This document shows, piece after piece, positions 5,943 through 12,567 of a DNA stretch of 13,876 nucleotides. Made by a program: the position numbers and the translations under genes. A model generated the notes under the pieces. It did not search any database, was not told where the DNA came from, and saw only the letters and a list, made by a program, of their open reading frames with translations. The DNA is taken from the NCBI GenBank assembly GCA_937884915.1, contig CALAAN010000023.1:1-13876 (forward strand). Reading direction: 5' to 3'. Positions within the stretch are counted from its first letter, which is position 1. The number at the start of each line of letters is the position of its first letter. The stretch comes from an uncultured Oscillibacter sp. (GTDB lineage: Bacteria > Bacillota > Clostridia > Oscillospirales > Oscillospiraceae).

Positions 5943-6102
5943 TAGTATGTCATGCAAATCTCATATTGATAAAGAAAAGGCTGTCGCGCCTTTTGCGGCG
6001 GAGGGACGCCATCCCCCAGGGGGCTTGCGGTTTGACGCAATGTTCGATAAAATGGCAAAATAGACTGGATCGCTACGGAGCGGGCAATGCGGAGAGCCTG
6101 CT

Positions 6103-6133
6103 TTGGCACGCCATGCATGGCGTGTCCTGTATA
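6103..6133 (+). promoter_or_regulatory. Candidate promoter with 18-bp palindrome in its spacer
   Basis: CACGCCATGCATGGCGTG (6107-6124) is a perfect 18-bp palindrome. It overlaps a TTGGCA (6103-6108) and lies before TGTATA (6128-6133), a 19-bp spacing resembling promoters activated by MerR-family proteins. The alternative -10 TATATA (6130-6135) would give 21 bp. The gene at 6199 follows 65 bp downstream. No MerR gene is in the window, so the assignment is tentative. Confidence 0.4.
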
Positions 6134-6198
6134 TAAAAGCAGCGATGATACCAATAAGGCAAGCAAACGAAAAAGAGTAAAAAAGAGGAGATAGCATT

Positions 6199-7188
6199 AT
6201 GTCTTTACTGACCAGCAAGCTGAGCGACGAGAATCGCAAGAAAGCGCACGAGCTTTTTGAAGTGCCCGAGCAGTTCGACGAGGTGGCCGACCTGATGGTG
6301 CACGAGGAGGAATGGCAGGTCATTCTTCTGATGGGCAAGGAGCCCATGGCGGAAAAGGAGCTGCGCAAGCTCATGGAGAAGAACCGCCTGGCCGCATCGC
6401 CCTACGTGCTCATCAACCGCATGTACTCCCGCAATGTACTCAACAAGGTCACGGATGCGGACGAGCCGACATGGAAGATCAGCGACTTTTACAGCCGCTA
6501 TTCCTACTATGCGCAGTTCGAGTACTATGAGTTCGGCTGTCTGCCGAGAGAACTCATCGAGGCGCTCTACGACTGGCAGACGGAGATCTATCAGTCGATC
6601 TACCTGCCGCAGGTGAAGGCCAAGGTCGCTGGTGAGGACGTCTACGTCCACAACCAGACCTATCTCACGCTCGAGGAGTTTGACAAGATCATCGACGGGC
6701 ATCACGGCAGCATCCATCTTGTGCCCTGCAACTGCAAGAGCCAGAAGTATTTCCACGACCGCAAGCTCAATGTGTGCGTCAATATGAACGACGGGCCGAA
6801 CAGTGCGGTCGACCGCGGTATGGGCGAGCCCATCAGCCATGAGGACATGAAAAAGAAGGTGCGTGAGTTCAACGCCAGCGGCCTCATGCAGAACGGCGAG
6901 GACGGCTTCATCTGCAACTGCGACGGCCTGTGCTGCTTCCCGATGCAGATGGCCTATAAAGCAGGTTCCCGCCTGATCTATCCCGAATCCAACTGGAAGA
7001 TCGACTGGCACGAGGACGAGTGTGTCAACTGCGGCAAGTGCACGAAAATCTGCAACTTCGGCGCGTTCTACAAGGATGACAACCGCAAGGTACACTACGA
7101 TGTGGACAAGTGCTGGGGCTGCACCATCTGCGCGCCCAACTGCCCGAAGCACGCCATCCATCTGCTGCCGAGAGAGCAGAAGGCCTGA
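6199..7188 (+). CDS. Cys-rich 4Fe-4S dicluster protein with N-terminal helical/wHTH-like region
   Basis: A 329-aa cytoplasmic protein. Residues about 30-115 look like a winged-helix-type region (EWQVILLMGKEPMAEKELRK and following helices). A middle Cys-rich part has CNC at 177-179, C193, and a CNCDGLCC cluster (C239, C241, C245, C246), resembling the CPC...CNCC-type site of a family of Clostridial ferredoxin-like proteins. The C-terminus holds two [4Fe-4S] motifs: C275, C278, C281, C285 and C305, C308, C311, C315. It probably carries electrons for, or senses, an anaerobic redox process; the exact role is unknown. GAGGAG is 8 nt before the ATG. It is divergent from the MIO-less lyase operon and followed by a terminator and a DUF401 permease. 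Confidence 0.85.
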   Translation: MSLLTSKLSDENRKKAHELFEVPEQFDEVADLMVHEEEWQVILLMGKEPMAEKELRKLMEKNRLAASPYVLINRMYSRNVLNKVTDADEPTWKISDFYSRYSYYAQFEYYEFGCLPRELIEALYDWQTEIYQSIYLPQVKAKVAGEDVYVHNQTYLTLEEFDKIIDGHHGSIHLVPCNCKSQKYFHDRKLNVCVNMNDGPNSAVDRGMGEPISHEDMKKKVREFNASGLMQNGEDGFICNCDGLCCFPMQMAYKAGSRLIYPESNWKIDWHEDECVNCGKCTKICNFGAFYKDDNRKVHYDVDKCWGCTICAPNCPKHAIHLLPREQKA

Positions 7189-7221
7189 GAAAAGCACTAA
7201 GGCACAACGCAATAGCATTTT

Positions 7222-7260
7222 GGCCGGACGGTACCCTGAAAGTGGCCGCCCGGCCTTTTT
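7222..7260 (+). terminator. Intrinsic terminator after the Fe-S gene
   Basis: GGCCGG (7222-7227) pairs with CCGGCC (7250-7255), and CGG/CCG extends the stem across one mismatch; TTTTT follows. No promoter is visible between it and the permease at 7300, so it may act as a partial terminator or attenuator that sets permease level. Confidence 0.75.
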
Positions 7261-7299
7261 CTCGCTTTGCGCGGAAAATAGAGAGAGGAAGTCAGCGCC

Positions 7300-8502
7300 A
7301 TGGCACTTATCAAAGTTCTGGTCATCTTTGTGGTGATCCTTGCCCTGCTCAACAAACGCCTGCCCCTTTATCTTGCAATGATCTTCGGCTCGCTTCTGAT
7401 GATCGTGATGTTCCGCCTGCCGCTCGCCACGGCGGGGCAGACAGCGCTTCATACGCTCGCAGGCTGGGATGTCTGGTCTGTAAACCTTTCGATGTACGTG
7501 ATTTCGGTGCTCGTCTACGAGCTTGACCTGCGCCACCGGTTCGAGGATGCGCAGCGGGCAATGAACGGGCTTCTGCGCGACCAGAGACTCAACACGTCGC
7601 TTGCCTGTATGTTCATCGGCCTGATGCAGAGCCCTGCCACTGTGACGATCTGCGGCGGCATGGTAAATACCATGGCGGGCGATCATCTCAAAAATGATGA
7701 GAAGGCAGCAGTGGCTACATACCTTCGCCACATTCCCGAGGCCATGGTGCCGACGTTCACGGGCGTCATTGTGGCGTGCAGCATCAGCGGCATTTCCATT
7801 TCATCCTTTTTCGTATGGATGATCCCGATGGCGATATTGATCGTGGCAGTGACCTACCTTGTCTATCTGCGCCGCGTGCCGCGCACAGTCGGCGAGACGG
7901 GACGCAGCAAGAAAGAGTGCGTGCGCCTGCTTTTGCGGAGCCTGTGGCCGCTGCTGCTGGCAATTATGGTGGTTATCGTGTTCTCGCTGCCGACATGGGC
8001 TGTCGTGGCCGTCGTCGCAGCCGTCAACGCGCTGGTCGAAAAGTTTTCCGCGCAGGAGGTGCGCGACGCGGTCGTCAAGGGCTTTGACCTAAAATCGCTG
8101 CTTGGCATCACGATGACGTATGTCTTCAAGGATCTTTTGATCCTCGGCGGTGTGATCGATGTGCTGCCGACGTATTTCGAGCATCTGCCCATTCCGGCGT
8201 TTCTGGTGCTCGTGATCCTGTACGCGTTCGGTACGCTGGTCGCGGGCTCGAGCGCCGCGGCTGCGGCTTTCATTCCGCTGGCCTACACCATGATCCCGAA
8301 CGGCGGTGCGTTTTTGCTGGCGCTGCTGATGAGCGTCAGCTTTGCGGCAAGTCAGCTCAGCCCTACGCACCTCTGCACAGCGATCATCTCGGACTATTTT
8401 GATGTAACGTTTTTCGCTACAGTCAAAAAGCTCCTGCCGCTGTTTCTGCTCACTATTTTTATCGCCTGCGGCTACTACGTGCTGCTGACGGCAGTGTTCT
8501 GA
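7300..8502 (+). CDS. DUF401 family integral membrane transporter
   Basis: A 400-aa protein made almost entirely of hydrophobic segments (about ten, by eye), beginning with an N-terminal helix without a cleavable signal. The conserved GLMQSPATVTICGGMVNTMA loop and the LSPTHLC segment near the end match the DUF401 family of permeases, whose substrates are not established as far as I know. Amphipathic or charged loops lie at about residues 95-105 and 195-210. GAGAGGAAG precedes the ATG by about 10 nt. Its position after the Fe-S protein and opposite the lyase operon suggests it could move the lyase's substrate or product; this is inference from position only. Confidence 0.82.
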   Translation: MALIKVLVIFVVILALLNKRLPLYLAMIFGSLLMIVMFRLPLATAGQTALHTLAGWDVWSVNLSMYVISVLVYELDLRHRFEDAQRAMNGLLRDQRLNTSLACMFIGLMQSPATVTICGGMVNTMAGDHLKNDEKAAVATYLRHIPEAMVPTFTGVIVACSISGISISSFFVWMIPMAILIVAVTYLVYLRRVPRTVGETGRSKKECVRLLLRSLWPLLLAIMVVIVFSLPTWAVVAVVAAVNALVEKFSAQEVRDAVVKGFDLKSLLGITMTYVFKDLLILGGVIDVLPTYFEHLPIPAFLVLVILYAFGTLVAGSSAAAAAFIPLAYTMIPNGGAFLLALLMSVSFAASQLSPTHLCTAIISDYFDVTFFATVKKLLPLFLLTIFIACGYYVLLTAVF

Positions 8503-8523
8503 AAAAAGTACCTGACAGTTAAA

Positions 8524-8586
8524 CGCCCCCTGTAAGCCGACAGTGCTTGATTGCAATGCGGACTTACAGGAGGCGTATTTATTTTA
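8524..8586. terminator. Convergent terminator between permease and metA
   Basis: CGCCCCCTGTAAG (8524-8536) pairs with CTTACAGGAGGCG (8563-8575), 13 positions with one mismatch and a 26-nt loop, followed by TATTTATTTTAT. It closes the permease unit on the plus strand; on the minus strand it also follows the metA stop, with only a short U run. Confidence 0.7.
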
Positions 8587-8592
8587 TATGTG

Positions 8593-9552
8593 TCACTTGC
8601 AAGTGTGATGGTCTGCCTCTTCACTTTTGCTGTTTTCAGTGATATTGGTGATGAGGTACGGCGTGGATTGATAAACGAAGTAATTTAACCAGTTGGAGTA
8701 CAGAAGATTGCCTGCCGAGCGCCAGGTACAAGACGGTTCTCTGGTATCGTCATCGTCCGGAAAATAGTTCTGGGGAATATGGATCGGCAAACCCTCCGCC
8801 TTATCGCGCTGATACTCATTGTTCAGCGTGTCCGTATCATATTCGGAATGACCGGTGATAAAAATCTGCCGTCCGCCGTCCGTGGAAATAGCGTAGACCC
8901 CTGCGTCGCCGCTTTCGGCAAGAATTTTAAGGGCAGGCGTTTTCTCAATCTGTTCGCGGACCACGGTCGTATAGCGGGAATGCGGCACCCAGAATACGTC
9001 GTCAAACCCGCGAAACAGGATCGAGCCTTTGTGCGTGACCCTGTGCGGGAAAACGCCGAACAGCTTCTCCGGCAGCGCTTTTTTCTCGATCCCGTAGTGG
9101 TAATACAGTCCCGCCAGCGCGCCCCAGCAGATATGAAAGGTGCTGTAAACGTGCGATTTGCTCCATTCCATGATCTCGCAGAGCTCGGGCCAGTATTCGA
9201 CCTTTTCAAATGGCATCTGCTCGACGGGAGCGCCGGTGATGATGAGCCCATCGTAGAAATTTTCCCGAATCTCATCAAACGACTTATAGAATGCAAGCAT
9301 GTGCTCTTTCGAGGTGTGTTTTGGCGTTCGGCCGCTGACGGCGAGCAGCTCAATCTCGATTTGCAGCGGCGTGTTGCCCAGCAGACGGGCAAGCTGCGTC
9401 TCCGTTGCGATCTTTGTGGGCATCAGGTTGAGGATCAAAATGTGCAGCGGGCGGATATCCTGTTTCACCGCTCGCTCGATGTCCATCACGAATATGTTTT
9501 CATCCTGCAGGGTCTTTGCCGCCGGTAAATCTCCCGGAATTTTGATAGGCAT
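8593..9552 (-). CDS. metA: Homoserine O-acetyltransferase (MetA type)
   Basis: Transfers an acyl group from acyl-CoA to homoserine, the committed step to methionine; cytoplasmic. The 319-aa protein aligns over its full length with the MetA/HTS family. The catalytic cysteine C142 is in FHICWGALAGLYYHYG, and H235 and E237 are in FITGHSEYDTD, the classic triad positions. Residue 111 is Glu in TGAPVEQMPFE; in studied family members Glu111 goes with acetyl-CoA use and Gly with succinyl-CoA, so acetylation is predicted. This fits with metY upstream, which needs O-acetylhomoserine. The ribosome binding site is AAGGA. An extra tail after about residue 300 (NSKSEEADHHTCK) is not a family feature. Confidence 0.95.
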   Translation of the reverse strand: MPIKIPGDLPAAKTLQDENIFVMDIERAVKQDIRPLHILILNLMPTKIATETQLARLLGNTPLQIEIELLAVSGRTPKHTSKEHMLAFYKSFDEIRENFYDGLIITGAPVEQMPFEKVEYWPELCEIMEWSKSHVYSTFHICWGALAGLYYHYGIEKKALPEKLFGVFPHRVTHKGSILFRGFDDVFWVPHSRYTTVVREQIEKTPALKILAESGDAGVYAISTDGGRQIFITGHSEYDTDTLNNEYQRDKAEGLPIHIPQNYFPDDDDTREPSCTWRSAGNLLYSNWLNYFVYQSTPYLITNITENSKSEEADHHTCK

Positions 9553-9595
9553 ATATTTTTTCCTTCTTCACTCTTTTTTGCTGTGCAATGATAGA

Positions 9596-9627
9596 AACTC
9601 CGGTGCAGTGCCTGCTGCACCGGAGTT
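9596..9627 (-). terminator. Hairpin between metY and metA
   Basis: A 13-bp perfect stem (AACTCCGGTGCAG 9596-9608 / CTGCACCGGAGTT 9615-9627) has a 6-nt loop. In minus-strand RNA it is followed only by UUUCUAUCAUU, a poor U tract, so it could be a weak terminator or a 3'-end-stabilising hairpin that lowers metA relative to metY. No promoter was seen between it and metA. Confidence 0.55.
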
Positions 9628-9639
9628 GGTATGATGCGC

Positions 9640-10923
9640 TTATTTAGCGGCTACAAAGCCCTTTTCCAGATCGGCGATGATATCGTCGATATGTTCCGTG
9701 CCGATCGACAGGCGGATCGTATTCGGTTTGATCCCCTGATCCAGCAGCTCTTCGGCCGTGAGCTGGGAATGGGTCGTGGTCGCGGGATGGATCACGAGAG
9801 ATTTCACGTCGGCGACATTGGCGAGCAGGGAGAAGATCTCCAGATGATCGATGAATTTGTGCGCTTCTTCCTGGCCGCCCTTGATCTCGAAGGTGAAGAT
9901 CGAAGCGCCGCCGTTCGGGAAATACTTTTCATAGAGCGCGTGCTGCGGATGATCCGGCAGAGAGGGGTGGTTGACCTTTTCCACCTGCGGGTGATGGGCA
10001 AGATATTCCACCACCTTCTTGGTGTTCTCCGCGTGGCGCTCAAGACGCAGGGAAAGCGTCTCGATGCCCTGGAGCAGAAGGAATGCGTTGAACGGAGAAA
10101 TCGCCGCGCCGGTATCTCTGAGGAGGATTGCGCGAACATAGGTCACAAACGCTGCGGGGCCTGCCGCGTCGACGAACGATACCCCGTGATAGCTCGGGTT
10201 CGCCTCGGCAATCGGCGCGTATTTTCCGGAGGCCTTCCAGTCAAACTTGCCGGAGTCCACGATAATTCCGCCAAGGGTCGTGCCGTGTCCGCCGAGGAAC
10301 TTCGTGGCGGAATGAACGACAATGTCCGCGCCGTGCTCGAACGGACGGATCAGATACGGGGTGCCGAATGTGTTGTCGACCACGACCGGAAGCCCGTGCT
10401 TGTGTGCAAGCTCGGAGATCGCATCAATGTCGGGGATGTCGCTGTTGGGGTTGCCGAGCGTTTCAAGATAGATCGCCTTGGTATTGGGCTGGATAGCGGC
10501 TTCCACCTCGGCGAGATTGTGGATGTCGACGAAAGTGGTCTTGACGCCGAACTGGGCCAGGGTATGCGCAAGCAGATTGTAGCTGCCGCCATAAATGGTC
10601 TTCTGCGCGACGATATGGTCGCCGGCCTGCGCCAGCGCCTCAACGGTATAGGTGATCGCCGCCGCGCCGGAGGCCACCGCCAGCGCCGCCACGCCGCCTT
10701 CCAGCGCCGCAACGCGCTTTTCCAAAACATCCTGCGTGGAGTTCGTCAGTCTGCCATAGATATTTCCGGCGTCAGTAAGGCCAAAGCGCGCCGCCGCATG
10801 GGCGGAATTCCTGAACACATAGGACGTGGTCTGATAGATCGGCACGGCTCTTGCGTCGGTTGCGGGATCAGGCTGCTCCTGGCCCACGTGAAGCTGTAAC
10901 GTCTCGAATTTATAATTGCTCAT
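9640..10923 (-). CDS. metY: O-acetylhomoserine sulfhydrylase (aminocarboxypropyltransferase)
   Basis: PLP enzyme that joins sulfide to O-acetylhomoserine to give homocysteine, bypassing cystathionine. At 427 aa it has the length of MetY rather than MetB/MetC (about 380-400). Visible features are the PLP-phosphate loop ASGAAAIT (84-91), the Y111GG segment, D183 in VVVDNTFGTPYL contacting the pyridine ring, the Schiff-base lysine K208 in VHSATKFLGGHG, and the MetY-typical insertion before LRDTGAAISPFNAFLLLQG. The C-terminal substrate-binding Arg is in NTIRLSIGTEH. GAGG precedes the ATG by about 8 nt. It is the first large gene after the Met-rich leader ORF and terminator, so it is the probable target of that control. 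Confidence 0.95.
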   Translation of the reverse strand: MSNYKFETLQLHVGQEQPDPATDARAVPIYQTTSYVFRNSAHAAARFGLTDAGNIYGRLTNSTQDVLEKRVAALEGGVAALAVASGAAAITYTVEALAQAGDHIVAQKTIYGGSYNLLAHTLAQFGVKTTFVDIHNLAEVEAAIQPNTKAIYLETLGNPNSDIPDIDAISELAHKHGLPVVVDNTFGTPYLIRPFEHGADIVVHSATKFLGGHGTTLGGIIVDSGKFDWKASGKYAPIAEANPSYHGVSFVDAAGPAAFVTYVRAILLRDTGAAISPFNAFLLLQGIETLSLRLERHAENTKKVVEYLAHHPQVEKVNHPSLPDHPQHALYEKYFPNGGASIFTFEIKGGQEEAHKFIDHLEIFSLLANVADVKSLVIHPATTTHSQLTAEELLDQGIKPNTIRLSIGTEHIDDIIADLEKGFVAAK

Positions 10924-11005
10924 GGTATGACCTCTTTCTTAATTTTTGAATTTTATTTATCCTGTTCGTTTCGGTTGATTTGTCTTCAGTTTGGCTTATT
11001 GTCGT

Positions 11006-11062
11006 TCACATTCGCCCGTAGCGGAAGTTTGCCCTTACCAGGGCCTCAAAATAGTTCTGCAT
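11006..11062 (-). CDS. Possible 18-codon ORF between the attenuator terminator and metY
   Basis: ATG at 11062 with AAAGGA about 9 nt upstream encodes MQNYFEALVRANFRYGRM and a stop. The ribosome binding site begins only a few bases after the terminator U tract, so it is read only in read-through RNA. It contains a small GCCCT/AGGGC hairpin. It may be a second leader peptide or a translational coupling element for metY, or a chance ORF. Confidence 0.4.
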   Translation of the reverse strand: MQNYFEALVRANFRYGRM

Positions 11063-11079
11063 GATTTGGGTCCTTTCAT

Positions 11080-11119
11080 AAAAAAATAACCGGAAAACTC
11101 CGATGAGTTTCCCAGTTAT
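11080..11119 (-). terminator. Attenuator terminator upstream of metY-metA
   Basis: In minus-strand RNA AUAACUGGGAAACUC (11119-11105) pairs with GAGUUUUCCGGUUAU (11100-11086), 15 bp including two G-U pairs, with a 4-nt loop, followed by a run of six or more U. The two wobble pairs become mismatches on the plus strand, which fixes the orientation. It starts 25 nt after the stop of the Met-rich leader ORF. Confidence 0.88.
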
Positions 11120-11205
11120 AAGCAATGGTATGATCCCGCTGTTGTCATGCGGCACATCGCTGTTCCCTTTGCTTGGAAAGTCTATCGGAAAAGAGTGTAG
11201 CAAAG
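11105..11205 (-). promoter_or_regulatory. Mutually exclusive leader RNA pairings (antiterminator candidate)
   Basis: Segment 1, CUUUGCU (11205-11199), can pair with segment 2, AGCAAAG (11173-11167). Segment 2 extended, GACUUUCCAAGCAAAGG (11182-11166), can instead pair with CCAUUGCUU (11128-11120; one mismatch) and, after a bulge, with GGAAACUC (11112-11105; one mismatch), which is the left arm of the terminator. The 1:2 pairing allows the terminator; the alternative blocks it. Segment 1 is immediately after the last Met codon of the leader ORF, so a ribosome stalled there would cover it. Confidence 0.65.
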
Positions 11206-11273
11206 CTCATGGGCATCGGCATAGCCATGTCCATGTACATGCAGACTAACATTCGGAAATCCTGATAGAACAT
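11145..11273 (-). CDS. Methionine-codon-rich 42-aa leader peptide
   Basis: Too short for usual gene finders. ATG at 11273 has AAAGGAG (plus 11284-11290) 10 nt upstream and a strong promoter about 40 nt upstream. The peptide begins MFYQDFRMLVC and then alternates Met with other residues from residue 12 to 22 (MYMDMAMPMPM), giving eight Met in the first 22 residues. The remainder is SFATLFSDRLSKQ and a short tail. Its stop is 25 nt before an intrinsic terminator that precedes metY and metA, the methionine synthesis genes. The simplest reading is a regulatory leader whose translation rate reports charged Met-tRNA. A small Met-rich, possibly metal-binding peptide is the alternative. Confidence 0.75.
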   Translation of the reverse strand: MFYQDFRMLVCMYMDMAMPMPMSFATLFSDRLSKQREQRCAA

Positions 11274-11318
11274 AGTTGCCGCGCTCCTTTCCATCAACAT
11301 ACTGATTTTGTTGGTTGA

Positions 11319-11347
11319 ATAATACTACGTGTTTCTTGTGATGTCAA
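11319..11347 (-). promoter_or_regulatory. Strong promoter for the Met leader - metY - metA unit
   Basis: On the minus strand a perfect TTGACA (plus 11342-11347) and TATTAT (plus 11319-11324) are separated by exactly 17 bp. The start would be near 11312, giving about a 39-nt 5' end before the leader ATG. Confidence 0.85.
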
Positions 11348-11542
11348 TCGGAATTTTATCCGCTTTATAAAGTTTGGCATCATTCCCCAAAGCTCAATTT
11401 TTACGTGATGAGAATTTGAGCAATTTGCCATGACAGCGCTGCGACCCTGCTGAGACGGATTGTCGGAATCCTTTGAACGAGCAGCTGGTTCCTGTTCCTG
11501 CATAGCGGCGCGGAACCTCGCTGACGGTATGGCCGGTATCTT
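11348..11542. other. Intergenic stretch between hydrolase gene and Met leader promoter
   Basis: No supported gene. A short dyad GCTCAA/TTGAGC (about 11391-11420) and GGATT/AATCC (about 11458-11472) are seen, but there is no convincing terminator for the upstream hydrolase. Confidence 0.5.
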
Positions 11543-12391
11543 CTATGATTCGGCAAGCTGTTTTTTCAGAAAATCTGTTACCGTTTCCGCTACCGTAAGG
11601 CGATAATCGGCAAAGAAATGATCCGTAGGGAGGTCGATTTCCTGAAAAACTTTTCCGCCCGCACGCCGGAGCGCTTGCGCAAGGGGCTCGCAGTGCATCT
11701 GTATTGGCGTAACAGCATCCAGTGTTCCGCCGATGCACAGGAGCGGCGTGCCTTTCAACTTATCGCTCAGGCTTTCCAAGGCGAAATCTGCGCTGTGCGC
11801 GAACGCTTCCTGCAAAAGAACTGTACCGCTGGTGCCGGTGAGCCAGCCTGCACTGTCGTCCAGCACATCACGGATGATCCCGTATGCCGCGGGGTCATCC
11901 TGCGCAATTTGGGGCAGCCGCCCAATATTGCAGGGCATCAGCAGTGCAGCGCCCCTGATCTCCGCGCGCTTTGCAGTGAGCTGACCGCAGACAAAGCCGC
12001 CCAAACTGTGACCCACCGCGTAAATATGATGCTTATCAAATCCATAGATTTCATCTTGAAGGATAAAATCCAATACGGTCTCGGCATCCTCCAGATTATG
12101 CAGCAGCGAATAGCTGCCGTCGCTGCCCCAGCTGCCGCTGTAATGGAAGGTCATCACATGAAAGCCTGCCCTGCGCAGCGCCTGCGCAAGATCAAGGTTT
12201 CGCTCACATCCGGGAATCCCGTGCAGCAAAATGACGGTGGGATGCGGGCCTGCTCCTGCAGCAGTATAAAGCACCGACAGAATGCGGCCGCGCTTCCCGT
12301 GAATGAGAATCCCATGCATATCCGGACGGTAAGCACAGTCCCCGTAATGAACTTCATCCAGTCGTAACTGCTTCTCCATATGCAAAGTCAC
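11543..12391 (-). CDS. Alpha/beta hydrolase
   Basis: A 282-aa soluble hydrolase of the alpha/beta fold. Core motifs are LLHGIPGCERN (oxyanion region, residues 56-65), the nucleophile elbow GHSLGG with Ser129, acid D225 in IGGTLDAVTP, and His258 in LPTDHFF. The family includes esterases, peptidases and lipases; the substrate cannot be told from sequence. The GTG at 12391 has AAGGAAAG close upstream (about 5 nt); an ATG four codons later (12379) is an alternative start. It is downstream of the XdhC-like gene on the same strand, 176 bp away. Confidence 0.88.
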   Translation of the reverse strand: MTLHMEKQLRLDEVHYGDCAYRPDMHGILIHGKRGRILSVLYTAAGAGPHPTVILLHGIPGCERNLDLAQALRRAGFHVMTFHYSGSWGSDGSYSLLHNLEDAETVLDFILQDEIYGFDKHHIYAVGHSLGGFVCGQLTAKRAEIRGAALLMPCNIGRLPQIAQDDPAAYGIIRDVLDDSAGWLTGTSGTVLLQEAFAHSADFALESLSDKLKGTPLLCIGGTLDAVTPIQMHCEPLAQALRRAGGKVFQEIDLPTDHFFADYRLTVAETVTDFLKKQLAES

Positions 12392-12567
12392 TCTTTCCTT
12401 CCGTCAGTTGTTCAAGAATTTCCGCCTGCCAGAATCTGTTTTACCGCTTTCTCTTGTAAAGTACAAAGACATCTGTCATAGGGCTTCGGGATCACTGCGG
12501 ATGCCGCTGTCAGAGAAACGGCGGCGCAGCACCAGAATTTTTGGAAGCTGTTCGCGCGCAGGAATGC

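Larger units (their letters stand above)
5589..6198. other. 610-bp divergent intergenic control region, no supported gene
   Basis: This stretch separates the minus-strand lyase operon from the plus-strand Fe-S/permease genes. The ORFs across it are basic or low-complexity and lack convincing ribosome binding sites. It holds one good minus-strand promoter, two further minus-strand TATAAT boxes without a good -35 (5833-5838 and 5939-5944), several dyads listed separately, and possible plus-strand promoter elements near 6032-6061 (TTGACG, 18 bp, CAAAAT) and 6103-6133. A GC-rich block at about 5975-6105 differs in composition from the AT-rich surroundings. Confidence 0.7.

Noticed and set aside
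6205..7731. 508-aa open frame on the minus strand opposite the Fe-S and permease genes
   Set aside because: It spans two genes with strong motifs, crosses their terminator and has shadow-like composition.
9631..10899. 422-aa open frame on the plus strand opposite metY
   Set aside because: Antisense of metY, whose PLP motifs are certain.
11006..11203. 65-aa minus-strand ORF through the metY leader
   Set aside because: It runs through the terminator hairpin and overlaps the better supported Met-rich leader in another frame; only its last 18 codons have a plausible start.
10924..11347. SAM (S-box) riboswitch or Met T-box upstream of metY
   Set aside because: I could not find the S-box core or the T-box 14-nt motif and specifier arrangement; a Met-rich ORF with a terminator explains the leader better. 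An Infernal scan would settle it.
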